64,000 nucleotides of DNA from Buxus sempervirens (lineage: Eukaryota > Streptophyta > Magnoliopsida > Buxales > Buxaceae), in contig OX387184.1 of NCBI GenBank assembly GCA_947561395.2, positions 2,790,001 to 2,854,000 of the forward strand, written 5' to 3'. Made by a program: the position numbers and the translations under genes. The notes beneath the pieces are model-generated. The model was not told the origin of the DNA and did not search any database. It was given only the letters and a program-made list of their open reading frames with translations. The first letter of the stretch is position 1, and each line of letters opens with the position of its first letter. This document shows positions 12,701-24,529 of the stretch, piece after piece.

Positions 12701-15700
12701 CGATAAGGGAACAATCCAGAATTTGACGACCCTCAACAAAAGCCGACTGGCAGGGGTCCACAATAGCAGGAAGGACCATACTAAGCCTAATGGAAAGAAC
12801 TTTGGAAATGATCTTGTAAAGGCTAGTGGTAAGACTAATGGGCCTAAAATCTATAATCCTCTCTGCACCTTTGATCTTAGGGATAAGGACCAGAAAAGTG
12901 GAATTAGTAACTTTGTTAATGATACCGTGGGTGTGGAACTGATGCATAACCTCCATAATTGCCTCCTTCATGGTGTCCCAATTATCTTGATAGAAGGCAA
13001 TTGTAAACCCATCAGGATCAGGAGCTTTATCTTTAGCCAACTCCTTCACTGCTCTATGAACTTCATTCAAATCAAAATCCCTCTCAATCCACTCCTTATG
13101 AGTGGCCCCCAACATCCTATCACTATTTTCTCTAAAGAAAAACTTGAAAGAATGCTCCGATCTATATAACCGGGAATAAAACCACCTAGTTTCAGTACAC
13201 CCCTAAAACCCCCTATTTTAACACAAATGGCATGACATGCGGAATTTGTAAAAGGGATGATAATTTGCCATTTGAGTAAAAAAGAAAAGGAATGGTACAT
13301 TTCTCATTACCTTGCTATCAAGGATACTCTAAAAGCTGAAATACAAAGGTGGCAGCAGCCGATAGCAAATAGAATGGAGAATACAACAAAAAAAAATGTA
13401 CTAAGACAAGACCAAGATTCGTCATTTTCAGCCCTCCCTCTTGATGTCATAACCTTCAGGGAAAAAAAAGAAGGGGGAAGAGAGCAAGAGGAGAAGAGAG
13501 AAGAGTGGAGGATGGCGATGGGGAGGAGGCAGGGCATTGTCCTCCTCTGCTTCTCAAAAGGAAAAATAAATAAACAAATAGAAGGAAAAAAGAGAAAGTG
13601 GGAGAGGGTGTGTGAGGGGGAGGGGGAGAGAGAGAGAGAAGAGGGGGGAAGGGGGGTTGACAAGTAACTGGTTGTCATTGCACTCATCTTCCTTCTTCGG
13701 TCTGTCAAGAGTCAAGACAGAAGGGCTTGAGCTCTTTGTTTATAAAAGAAAGGCTCATGCCCTTCTTTTGTAATATACGTGTGTAAAAAATAATTACGAA
13801 AACAGTAATATTAAGGAATTAATATAGCTTTATAGTTAGTATCAATAATAACATATCATTATCATTACTTTAACATTAACTTTTCTAATTTTTATCGGTT
13901 TTATCATTGATTTGAACTTGTATAAATTTATGAACTTATCAGAATTTTTTGGAACAATGGCACAAGCGGCATGCTAATCAAATTTCGGCAAAATGTTACA
14001 TCGGGCCTTCACCAGAACCATCACATCGAACCTTGCTTACTGCTAAAACCAAGGTTCTTGTGATAGCCGTTTAATAGTTGGTACTGATATAGCTTCAAGG
14101 ACAATAAGTTATTCTACACATAAATGCAATGACCAATATTTCTCTTATCATGGCCATTACTCTATTACTTCAGAATTCAGAAAAAAATAATAAAATTCTA
14201 CTAACATTGTAATCCAAGTATTCAATCAAGCTATTAAAGTCGTTATATTTTAATAAAAAAATATTAAGAAATGTAAAAGCAACTGTAAATTATCTTGATC
14301 TCCATTATGTTTGAATGGTTAATAATGATCTAGACCCCACACCCCAGCCCCCAACTTTCTCCATATGGTCATTACAAACGTTATTCTCAAGGAAAAAGAA
14401 GTAGAATGTTTGGGGGGGGGGGGGGGGGGGGGGGGGTGTTATTACCGTCCAATCAAGCAATTTTTGACCAAGAGATCTTTGAAAAAAACCCATGAGATGG
14501 AGGATCCCGATCCCATTTACATGTCCAAGGCATAGTTCAACTCATACTTTAATGTCCAAAAAGTAATCAACAGTTCAGCTAGATTAGCTCTTTGCCATAT
14601 TAATAATCGATCAACAATTTTTAATCTAGAGATCGTTCGAAGACTAAATATATGAAATGATCTTTTAATATAAATAAAATATAACTAATGAAACTATTAA
14701 AATTGACAATCCGGATATCCATTTGAGTAATAAGTTCAAATATCTTGGATCAATGATACAAAAAGAAGGAGAAATTAATGAAGATGTTGCACGTAAGATT
14801 ATAACTGGTTGGCTTAAGTGGAGGGATGCTTCTAGGGTTTTGTGTAATAAGCGTGTTCAACTTAAATTAAAGGGTAAATTTTATAAGACAGCAATTAGAC
14901 TAGCTATGTTGTATAGTGCATAATGTTGGGTGATAAAGAATCAACATGTTCAAAAGATGAGTATTGCTGAGATGAGGATACAAAGATGGACTTATGGCCA
15001 AGCTAAGAAAGACAAAATAAGAAATGAAGACATTCGAAAGTGGTTAGGCATGGCATGCATTGGAGATAAAATGGAGGAAAGTAGGTTAAGGTGGTTTGAT
15101 CATATAAAGTAGAGACCTAAAGATGCACCTATTAGAAGGTGTGAGAGTACACAAATTGAAGGCCTAAGCGAACAAGAGGGAGACCTAAAAAGATATAAAT
15201 TGAGTCTATAAAACAAGGTTTACAGAAACATAAATTAACTGAAAATATGATTTTTGATAGAGCGAGATGGAGAGACAAGATTTGTGTCACCGACCCACTT
15301 TGGTGGGAACTGGCTAATTATGATGATCCAAATTCAATCAAGAAATTGAATACAGTAAAAGGGGAATAGTTTTAAATTATAAATAGATTTCTTTGCACGT
15401 ACCTGGTGCAAGATCTGGTTCTTGTTCTCTCGTGCTGTGCAGTATGATCGTTCCCGAAATCACAGTGATGAACCCACATACTTCGGAGGCTATACTGCTA
15501 ACACTTTGACCTAACCAGTCCTGTCAAAATTATTTAGGACAAAATAAGATTTAAACTTCATAGAAATTATAAGGAATCATAATTTTGACTTAACCACCTA
15601 ATTGTGGATAAACAAGTGACTTACCTTAAACATTATTGCACTTGCAACAATTGTCAGGGTGGTGAACATTACATAATAAATTGGAGAAACAATAGCTGTG

Positions 15701-18700
15701 TTGAAGGTATCCAATGCCTAGAAAAAAGGATGTTGTGAACATCAGAGGACAAATAGGGGTTGCTACAATGTTTTCAAAAAGTAAGGTATGAGGCAAGACA
15801 TTGCACTTTGTAAAAGCTTTATATGTATGCCTCTAGGTGTGGCAAGTAAACCTTATGTGCATGAATTATTTGATGAACAATAAACCTATACAGTGTAAGA
15901 TGTAACATCATAATAAGAGACAGAAATTAGGATAAATCACTATTAGAGTACAAATTACAAAAGTGTGTAAGTTTGGAAACTTCAGTTATCAAATGAAGCT
16001 CTCAAACTCTGAACTGTGTACCTGTATAGGATTCTAATTCTTTAATCATATGGAAAAAAGAGAATAAAATCCAGGAAATAAAGTACGGCAACTGAGTTCC
16101 TTAGACTTCATGTGAACATATTATTGCTTTAGGCTATCTTGGTAGGTATTGTGACAATTGGTTACTCTTTAGAAAATATTGCATATGTTTATCTCTTAAC
16201 TTGCTGTACTGAATTTGGGATCATATAACATGAATTGCTATAAACGTTGTTGCTTGGGCTATTGCCTAATCTCCTAGGCACCTTAACCATAAAAAGCATA
16301 TGATACTAAACTTGAACTAAAGGACTGCAATATGCACAACAACTATCAAGGTCACCAATCACCAGACTTGTCACTCAGCCCTTAATAACTATCTCAGAGT
16401 TTTATGGATTTAATAAAGCTAAACTTAAGGTCCCAAATAATAACAAACTCATATGTGTGGAGGCCATCCAATTGTAAGGGGACTGAGTTATTATCTCACT
16501 AGCAATAAAGTCTTGGTGATGCAAACAATTCTGAGTGATTTTTTCCCCTTCTTGAGAGCGTGCCTTGGCACAACGATAAGGTTGCTCCATTGTGGCCTAA
16601 AGGTTGCGTGTTCAAGTCATAGGAAACAGCCTCCCTACTTGTGGGGGTAAGACTGCATACATCAGACCCTCCCCAAACTCCGGTAATGGTGGGAGCATCA
16701 TGCATGGGGCTAGCCCCTCTTTTTTTGTTGTAATCCTTTTGTCTTTCTTTTTCTTTTTTCAACCCTTTCAAGCGAGTGTTTTGTATTATCTACGAGCCTC
16801 TTCTACTTTCTTCTTCACTCTCACAAATGAAGATATACGCTTACAGCTCTAGGTCCTTATATTGAGGGCTTTAAAACCAATATCTTCAAGCAGTCCTTTT
16901 ATGCCCTCCTTTTTCCCTGTTTACTAATCAAACAAATCTTTTATAGTGACAAAAATGCTACATAAAGAAATGAGTGAAACTAATTTTAGGAAAATGGATT
17001 GCTGATTTCAAGTATTTCTTGCATGACACCAACAACAAAATATCTAATCCCAGATAGTTAAATTGAGCAACGCAGATCCTGTTCCACTATCTCAGTCTAT
17101 CAAATGTCAGACATTTAATCAGACTAAGTGCACTTAATTCATTTCCTTCTAACACCATCTAGGTCCCTTTTGGCCTTCCTCTAGCCCTTCTAGATTTTTC
17201 AATATGCACCCTCTTCTTACAACCACATCCCTAAATCTCTATTTAAATGCTCAAACACTGCAAACCATCTTAATACACTTACAATTATTCTATCTCGTAG
17301 TTTCAGATAAAGCTGCAATTTGTGACCTAAGAAACCCACTCACATGTAAGTAGGTCCAGTTATGTTTTTAATACTGAGTTCAGGTCTGTATTAGTCCATT
17401 TCAACCTGTAGATAAGGTTGAGTTTCATAACCTGTTGGTTTATCATAACCTATTTTTTTAATAGGGTAAATCACAGAAAACTCCCTTGATGTCTGGTCAT
17501 TTTACAGATGCCTTCCCTCAATGTTTTTGAAATAGCACTACTCTCCCTTTAGATTTTGTAGTTTATAACATTTAAGATGCTTCTGTCAAGTGTAACAAAG
17601 ATTTTAACCTGATCTGTTGAATTTCAGTATTGGGACTGTTTTACCTTTATGAAACTAGTTGTTTAAATAAATGATATTAATCATTGTCAAAAACGACTAA
17701 GTTTCTAGCATCATGAAGGGGATGAATGCAAACAGAGAATAATAATAATTCAATATATGTGGATAAATCAGGAAATCCAAAAAAATTTCAATAAGAATAA
17801 ATTGTAATTTCCTTAAAACACAAAATCTACACAGATAAAATGTGGTCCATATAATAAAGGAAACCAATGATAATCAAATCAAAAGCATATGTGATGGTGT
17901 TAAGTCTTAGCCAACAGTAATATGTACCATTTTCAGAGACTGATCTGATACCTGCATATTAAATATTACAGATACTTCACTCATGTAATTGTTTCAGCTG
18001 ATACATAATAATACATGACATGTAATGGCCAATACATATCAGTTTTGGCAATGTATAATAACTTAAAACCGTTGCAGCTGCGCATTCCAACAGTAAATAT
18101 CACAACTAATATAAAGTTCACAAACCTTGTTCAGGTAATTCAACTGCATGATGACACAGATGGCAGCAACTGTAACAAAAAACCATGTTTGAGGATAAGC
18201 AATCTGATTTACTCCCTCCAATGTAAGCTTTATTGCAATTCCAATAGCTTTTATGCAAACAACCTGAACAACAAAGCAAGAAATGGCATACAGTCAACCT
18301 GGAATATCTTACACAGTACTAACAAGCAAGTTGGTGTGAAAAGCGATAATCCAACAACACACTAGATGCTTAGTGTCAAGGAAACATAAATTACCGTCAG
18401 TGAACCCATTAAAGAACAGATACCCAAGTAAACCAAGATGTTTGTCTGCCCATGGCGAGGTTCAAAGTACAGGATCAAAACTAACGCAATTGATATCATA
18501 GCTGCTACATAAATTATAAACGCTGTTAACAGACAGACAACAATCACCAATTAGTAATTTCTCAAAATCAGTTCATATGGAAGATAAAATAAAATTAAAA
18601 AAAAAAACATCAAAGAACAACCTGGTTGCATTGCCAGGGTCCAAATTTCTTGTACAGAACTTGGAGAATGCTCCTGAGGTGCATGGATCACAATCACCAG

Positions 18701-19815
18701 TGAACCTACAATGCATGAGACACATCCCAGAAAACCCAATTTCCGTAGTCGCTCCTTCAGCATGAAGTGTGCTAAAATAGCACTATTTAGATTTTCATCA
18801 GACATGTTAGTTTTTAAAAGAATATTCATACATTCTTATCAACATTTATCAACTATGACAAGTCTCAAAGCTTCTGCATTGTTACCTGACAATTATACTC
18901 AATGCACCAAGTGGAGTTATTAAAACGGCAGGAGCAAAAGCATACGCCACAAAGTTTGCAACCTCTCCAACAATCACTGCTTTTCAAGAAAGTTAACAAC
19001 CCAAGATCAACAACCACTTAAATTGTGACTCTGATTTTAATGTTAAGGTATCATATGAGCTTGGAAGTGTCAAGTGTGCATGTGAGAGGGAGAGAGAGAG
19101 AGAACAGGTAATGCAAACTTACTCATCACCATCCCAACCCACCATAGGGGCTCTAGTAAGTATGAATATCCTCCAACACCTGCACTATGGAAAGATAAAA
19201 TATAATGAAGAAGCATGACTAAAATCATTAAGATTGGGGTTTGAAAGTTCATTGAATTAGAAGTTGTCCATTAAGCATAATCGAATGAAATTTAGAACTT
19301 CTTATCCTTCGAACATCCAGAGTACTCTATTTGAAGAGGGGTCACATAGTAGTAGCTTATATCTGAAGCACAAGGAGAATAGAACTCAAGAAAACTAAAC
19401 GAAAACTGTTGCGGAAATCTCAAACGAGATAGCAAAATACACAAAGAAGAGGAAGATGGTTCAGTTCAGTGATCTTAATCTCTATCAGCTAAAAACCTAA
19501 TCCTGATCAATCAGTCTTCAAATATCACCCAAAGACTATCTTACCATTAAATATCTCTGACCAAGGAATTATTATTCGGTAAACAAATTCCCACGGCACC
19601 ACTAAATTGTACAAACATAATTAGGTTTAACATAATTCAAAATTATTATTGATTTCACATTTCTCCGTATCTAAAAGAGATTCTTTGTTACCTGCGGGAG
19701 TACCAAAAGAACCAGCACGCTTCAGGCCTATCTTCTTCACTATGAAGCTGGCGCCAATGAACGCGCTCGAAAGGACAGCTAGTACTAGTCCTTTATTATT
19801 ATCTGAAACGAGCAT
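9786..19815 (-). CDS. Probable magnesium transporter, NIPA family (DUF803), nine exons
   Basis: An integral membrane protein of the NIPA family, thought to carry Mg2+ across plasma or early endosomal membranes. Coding exons on the minus strand: 19692-19815, 19123-19179, 18886-18976, 18622-18782, 18395-18522, 18126-18263, 15625-15717, 15403-15520, 9786-9880. They total 1005 nt, 334 residues, with every junction in phase. Family signatures in order: [20 protein letters not shown] in TM1, [129 protein letters not shown], and a tail with [19 protein letters not shown] and DYFEK. Length and about nine hydrophobic segments fit. The ATG at 19815 is chosen because it starts directly before [10 protein letters not shown]; an in-frame ATG at 19980 would add 55 non-family residues. 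The last intron is about 5.5 kb and carries a LINE and an RTE fragment. Reading through exon 8 would give a short alternative tail. Confidence 0.93.
10573..13178 (-). mobile_element. L1-type LINE, 5'-truncated, with reverse transcriptase frame, inside the last NIPA intron
   Basis: A 2.6-kb non-LTR retrotransposon. The minus-strand frame from 13115 encodes a reverse transcriptase: [52 protein letters not shown] (catalytic ADD) and YLGLPLG. After it comes the zinc-knuckle-like region [17 protein letters not shown]. The frame meets a TGA at 11040-11042 but then continues in the same register to 10731, ending with the family's [14 protein letters not shown] single TGG-to-TGA change therefore explains the break. 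No ORF1 or endonuclease is present, so the copy is 5'-truncated. On the plus strand a T17 tract at 10573-10589 is its poly(A) tail. Direct repeats aaaccacc (10565-10572 and 13179-13186) flank it. It shares transcriptional orientation with the host gene. Confidence 0.93.
14412..14436. repeat. Poly-G tract (25 bases)
   Basis: An uninterrupted run of 25 G in the last NIPA intron. Such runs are prone to polymerase slippage and sequencing-length error. The only comparable one in the window is the C24 run at 58810-58833. Confidence 0.9.
14715..15365 (+). mobile_element. RTE-type LINE, 3' portion, in the last NIPA intron
   Basis: The plus strand encodes the C-terminal part of an RTE-clade reverse transcriptase polyprotein: [47 protein letters not shown], a stop, [53 protein letters not shown], a stop, then [11 protein letters not shown]. 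It ends in the usual non-coding 'gatggagagacaagatttgtgtc...gtgggaactggcta' and a short atgatga. The stops at 14921 and 15110 show it is dead. It runs opposite to the host NIPA gene. Confidence 0.85.
16557..16727 (+). mobile_element. Au-like SINE, NIPA intron copy
   Basis: Same block order as the copy at 2513-2682, here on the plus strand: gagcgtgccttggcacaacg, aaggttgctccattgtggcct, a B-box-like region, ggaaacagcctccc, gactgcatacatcagaccc, gtgggagcatcatgca, and a ctagcccctcttttttt tail. It is more diverged than the first copy, and no clean target duplication can be called. Confidence 0.8.
17140..17300 (-). mobile_element. Degraded RTE-like LINE fragment, NIPA intron
   Basis: The blocks 'cttttggccttcctctagccctt', 'ttcaatatgcaccctc' and 'ttcttacaaccacatc' recur in the same order in the RTE 3' ends at 46150-46660, 49244-49965 and 61472-62600. 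No frame survives. The 17461-17590 stretch just after it carries a single agggtaaatcac arm resembling the foldback MITE termini. Confidence 0.35.
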
Positions 19816-20049
19816 CTCTTCTATATCTCGCCTATCCTTCTCTCTAGCTATTCTCCAATTGTCTTGATCTGGTAAAGCTCTTTCTCTATGATTCTTAAAT
19901 CTCCCAGAAATCCAAACGGATGGAATAAAAAAGATCCAATTCCCGCCACGCTTGTCGAATCCTAAGCTAATTCCCTCCAAAAACGACTGTTAAAAAGCAC
20001 GTTTCCGTCGTCAGGATGCAGCGATCACGACCTCCGAACAGAGATCTCA

Positions 20050-21590
20050 AACCCTCTCTCGAAATCTCAGAGACAGAGACAGAGAGAGAGGCTGCGTCTA
20101 GTCATGAGATTTTTTTTGATTTCAGTAGCGGGAGAGGTCTGATCAAGAGTGTCGCGACATCCCAAATTCTGTCGTCTGATGAAAGAGAACTAGTGCCTTC
20201 AAACCGCGCGTCAAAAAATTGATTGAGATTGAGATTTTAAGACGGTAGGTCCGTTTATGTCTAGTTGGAAAACGGCTCTGTCGCGTGTTATGTCCAGAAT
20301 GACTCATAAACGCCCTTCCATTTTGCCGCTAATATCGGAATTACACATGTATCTTGGAACATGTTAGATCATGTCAGGGTAGAAAGGTAAATTCATCCGT
20401 CCAATTAGATTCCGTATCTTTGACAGCGAGGAAAGAGGATCCGTGGTGGTTTTTCATTAAACAATTAGGCAAGGTATAATTAAAATTAAATTCCAAACAT
20501 GAATTCTTTTTTTTCAAAGGATCGTCGACCATCATTTTATATCTATGTAGCCTAAAATTTTAATTTTGTGATGCTCGTATTCGAATTACAAAACAAATTC
20601 AAATAAAATAAAACATAACGGTTGGCTTTGGGGCTTTGGATCGAAGTCGTTGAAAAACTAACAATTTACGGTGATAAAGACTACGTAGATTGATCTCCTA
20701 GTACATTATTTTAGGCTAGCTCGATTCGATACCGTGTAATCTTCTTCTCCAAAACGAACATCCTAAAATAAGTACTTCCATTTAAGAGATTGTTTTCATC
20801 ATATTTTTTTAAAACAATTTTTTAGGACTTGATAATAGAAACCGGAAAATTTGTGTTATAGCTTTCAAATTGATGAATTAAAAGTAACAACAATCCTTGA
20901 TTTAGAAGCTTCAACCTTATGATGGAAATTTTTATAGCCTCATTTACCCAATCACCAATTCACTATAATCACTGCCATTACTAACATCAACAATAACAGC
21001 ATTACTACTACCACCACTCCAGCACTACTACCGGCATCACCAAGCCAATATCATCACTATTACTATTATCATCACCACGACCACACGGCCATCATTACTA
21101 CCGTCACAACCACCACTACTGTACCACAATTAGGTGCTTTCCAATCATGATCATTGGATTTGCCAAATGTATTTTTTATTGATCTTAAAAATGTAATTAA
21201 ACTCAGCTAAAGGTTATCAAATAAGCCTTTTCTACAATTGTTTCCAAAATCACAAAATTCTATGATTTTTTCAAAAATCACAACAACCATTTAAAAAGTT
21301 TTTAGTTTTTAAAACGTTTTTTCAAAAACATTCTCTAAACCAACTTTCAAAAGTCACCATAACACCCAGATTATTCCTTGCCAGAAAACCTTCCCCGCAT
21401 TATATATGCACCAGATACAGAAACAGACATGCCTCAAATGATAAAATTGTCCTTTACGGAAAATCCAAGTAAAACATAGCCGAAGAGGGGAGAAAATGAA
21501 AACAAAGGACACACGAGGATAAGTTAAAAAAACTTACTATGAGTTTGATTATAGCATTTCCAGGAAATTTTCCTTTCCGTTAAACTAAAA
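20050..21590. other. Intergenic region between the NIPA promoter and the cyclophilin 3' end
   Basis: No gene seen. The part nearest 19816 should contain the leader and promoter of the NIPA gene (minus strand). It has an agagacagag run near 20068-20090 and no clear TATA box. The rest is AT-rich. About 20955-21130 is a degenerate stretch of ACT/ATC/ACC triplets (for example attactactaccaccactcc), which looks like a decayed triplet microsatellite. Confidence 0.45.
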
Positions 21591-21594
21591 TCTT

Positions 21595-21650
21595 GAACCG
21601 TTGAACGATTGGTTTTTTTTTTTTTTTTTTTTTTGAACCGTTGAACGATT
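21595..21650. mobile_element. Tail-only retro-insertion: T22 tract between 16-bp direct repeats
   Basis: The 16-bp sequence gaaccgttgaacgatt occurs at 21595-21610 and again at 21635-21650. Between the copies lie only gg and 22 T. This is what retrotransposon target-primed integration leaves when almost nothing except the poly(A) tail is copied. Replication slippage of a duplicated segment is a possible alternative. Confidence 0.6.
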
Positions 21651-22001
21651 CCCACTTGAGTACGACAAATGGCATACCGTTAAACTAAAATCTTTTGAAC
21701 CAAAGAACAAGAACATCAAAACTTGATTACACAGCGGTCAGCTCGAATAGCAGCGGCGACCAACTGGCACAAAGCAACAATGGCTCTAAGCTAAAAACAC
21801 AACTATAAATGAATACAGAAGGAAACTAAAACGCAATCGGCGTTTAGAAAGAGGCCTTCACAACCCAAATATGCAAAGTTAAAGCAGCGAGCAGTAAGCC
21901 CTAATTCATTTGAAGGTAACTCTCCACAGATAAAAGCATCGAAACAGAAACATCAAGAAACGAAGAAAAAAGACGTAGTGATCACAGATCATATGACCTA
22001 T

Positions 22002-22520
22002 TCAAGACAGCTGGCCTAAATCAGCGATCACAACAGGCTTGGAGATCCTCCCCGAAGAAGATCCAACCTTCTCGATTGCCTTAACGACATCCATTCCCTC
22101 GACGACCTGTCCGAACACAACGTGTTTGCCATCGAGCCACTCGGTCTGAGAGGTACAGATAAAGAACTGAGATCCATTCGTTCCTGGACCAGCGTTCGCC
22201 ATAGAGAGAATGCCCGGACCAGTGTGCTTCTTAACGAAGTTTTCGTCGGCAAACTTGGACCCATAGATTGATTCACCGCCAGTGCCGGTTCCAGCAGTGA
22301 AATCGCCTCCTTGGCACATGAATCTCGGAATAACTCGGTGGAAGCTCGATCCCTTGTAGTTTAAAGGTTTGCCCCTAGAGCCGACGCCCTTCTCGCCAGT
22401 GCACAGAGCTCGGAAGTTCTCGGCCGTAATAGGAGTCACATCTTTATACAGCTCCATCACGATCCTACCAGCCGGCTGGTCCCCGACTGTCATGTCGAAG
22501 AAAACCCTCGGGTTCGCCAT
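22002..22520 (-). CDS. Cytosolic cyclophilin, peptidyl-prolyl cis-trans isomerase (ROC1-like), intronless
   Basis: Catalyses cis-trans isomerisation of prolyl bonds, assists folding, and is the cyclosporin A target class. The single exon encodes 172 residues, the usual size for plant cytosolic cyclophilins. The catalytic/cyclosporin site is complete: [16 protein letters not shown] with Phe60-His61-Arg62, [14 protein letters not shown], and [12 protein letters not shown] with Trp128 and His133. The plant-specific insertion KGVGSRGKP follows CTGE (residues about 44-52). There is no signal or transit peptide, so it should be cytosolic. The ATG at 22520 gives [10 protein letters not shown], the family start. 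The absence of introns is typical of this subfamily, so it need not be a retrocopy. A TATTTAA-like element lies about 65-75 bases upstream. In Arabidopsis the homologue (ROC1, from memory) also lies between the NIPA and NUP188 genes. Confidence 0.97.
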   Translation of the reverse strand: MANPRVFFDMTVGDQPAGRIVMELYKDVTPITAENFRALCTGEKGVGSRGKPLNYKGSSFHRVIPRFMCQGGDFTAGTGTGGESIYGSKFADENFVKKHTGPGILSMANAGPGTNGSQFFICTSQTEWLDGKHVVFGQVVEGMDVVKAIEKVGSSSGRISKPVVIADLGQLS

Positions 22521-22585
22521 TGCAGATCCCTCCCTTACTGAAAGTCCTCAACGAAGAATGTACACACCGGGGAGTGCGGGAGTAT

Positions 22586-22595
22586 CTTAAATAAT
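22586..22595 (-). promoter_or_regulatory. Possible TATA box of the cyclophilin gene
   Basis: The minus strand reads ATTATTTAAG about 70 bases upstream of the cyclophilin ATG. Motif and distance fit a TATA element with a short leader. It is not otherwise supported. Confidence 0.35.
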
Positions 22596-22954
22596 GGATT
22601 CAGATCATCTACGGTTGAGCCAAGTTGACCCGTAAATTGGGTCAACCGTAGTCAATTGTTGTTCGTCAAGTTGTCAAGCAACACTTCCCCCGATTGGTTT
22701 GATGAATTGGAATTGAAATTAAGAATTCTAATTCCAATTCTTAGATGGAATTCAAATTCTTGTGATTGGATGATAATGGAATTGAATTTTGGAATTAGAA
22801 TTCCATAGAGAATTGATTTAAATTGCAATTCCATTGATTGGATGAACTTATGAAATTCAATTACAATTCCTTAATTAAGTGGATACAAATACGAAAAACA
22901 CAAGAACTCTGTTATTTTTAAAGAGTAAGCGATCCAATGCATGTTTGTGACAAA

Positions 22955-23850
22955 CCAAATTTTCTTTCTCTCATTTCGTTGCCAGAAAAGAAAGAAAACT
23001 ATAGAAAAAATCGGAAGAGAGAGAGTGGGGGATAGGGAGGGAGAGAGAGAGAGAGAGAGAGAGAGATGAGAGGCTGTTTCAATCGCGAAGTAGTTCAACC
23101 CCACCATAGCTATTAAGTTACATCCTCGTTGGGTTTGTGTCTGGAGCATTTTTACCAGAAAAATTGGGTTCTCTATGAAATGCTCAAACACAAACGCATG
23201 CGTTTGTATATTTCATTTGATATTCTCAAGCACAATGTTCAGGTATATATGTGAGCGAGAATTACCTTAAGAACAAGGGAACTAAGTAAGAAAACTTACT
23301 AGTAGTGCCCAATGTGTTGGAAATTATTAGTGTTAAATGAGAAAATGGTCTTTGGTCCTTGGATTCTGATATGAATGAAAGAAGTGAGAGGAAATAAAAT
23401 ATAAAAGAAAATGGCAGTTTAAAAACCAAGACAACTAACATGTGTTCCACCCAAAATGGAGCTGTTTTCGTGAATGAATTGTGAATTGAGTCTAGGTACA
23501 TTGATATGTGATTATTAAGCACTTTTCTCTCATTTCATCACCGGAAAAAGAAAAATAGTACTTGTAAAAGAAAATGGAAGAGAGAGTGGGGAGAAAGAGA
23601 GAGAGAGAAAGCAGGGGCTGTTTCAATGACGAAGATGATCGAAGAAGTTGTCGGAAAAAGAAAGGAAAACGAAACATAATTTGTAGAAGAAAATGGGAGA
23701 GATAGAGTTTGGAGAGAGAAAGAGAGGGGAAGGGGCTATTTCAACAACAAAGATGACCAGAGAGGTCACCGAAAAAAGAAAGGAAAAGAAAAAAAACAGG
23801 ACTTGTAGGAGAAAATGAAAGAGAAAGACTATGGAGAGAGAGAACTATCG
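22955..23850. repeat. Diverged long tandem repeat, unit about 115-120 bp, GA-rich
   Basis: At least four copies of a unit share the order aaaagaaaggaaaa - gtagaagaaaatgg - a gagagaga run - ggggctgtttcaa - gaagatga. They lie near 22955-23080, 23520-23635, 23640-23755 and 23760-23850. About 440 bp of unrelated DNA separates the first from the second. The block lies upstream of the cyclophilin gene, between two stretches rich in gaattccaattc motifs (22700-22880 and 23985-24115). No coding capacity. Confidence 0.6.
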
Positions 23851-24529
23851 ACATTAGAGTTAACCTATTTAGAGTGAAACACAGTCTATATCGATGGGAT
23901 TCTATTTTATCAAGTTCCTAATTCTTAGCAGAATCTCCGAATTCTTTCCTCTTGGGTAGGGAATTAGGTAAGCTAAAAAATAGCTTATAAGATAATTCAA
24001 CGGAATTGGATAACAATTCTAATTCTCCTATGTGCTTCCAAACATAATATTTGAAATTTAACCCAACAATTCCAATTCCGTGCCAAATTCATGCCCCAAT
24101 TCTTTCAACCAAAGGTGAAAATCACTATTTTCAAAACAAAAAAAAAAAGTGAAAATTACTTTTTCTTTTTCCCATGTAGGAGTCTAATCCTTAAATAATA
24201 GTCTTTCTTCGTAATATCTTTCTTGGATTCGATCTTGACCGTTGAGTTGGAAACGTGTTAAGATCTAAAACTCCGCATTACAGTGAAAAAGTACACCAAT
24301 TCTAACCATGGTTAATTTTCTATTTGGGTTAGTTAAAAATAGCTACCCCTCACGGCGGGTCTCTGGCATGGTCATGAATGACTCATGCTTGGTACGGTTG
24401 CACAGATTACAATGATTTTTCATGTGCAAGACCTTTTGGCTGAAAAAAAACGAAGGTTTTTAAGGAGGTTTTAAAAAGCTAATGTTTGTTCAAAGAATGC
24501 ATTTCCTCTGGAACAAGAATTGGGTGGTT

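Noticed and set aside
10731-13115. A long open frame that could be taken for a host gene
   Set aside because: It is the reverse transcriptase of an L1-type LINE, with poly(A) tail and target duplication, and lies inside a NIPA intron.
13307-13708. Overlapping open frames on both strands near a GA/CT-rich stretch
   Set aside because: Low-complexity sequence rich in gagaga and aagggg gives long frames by chance; no motif or splice context.
19816-19980. In-frame upstream ATG adding 55 residues to the NIPA protein
   Set aside because: The extra residues are charged, unlike the family, whose N-terminus begins a few residues before the first membrane segment. The ATG at 19815 gives that form.
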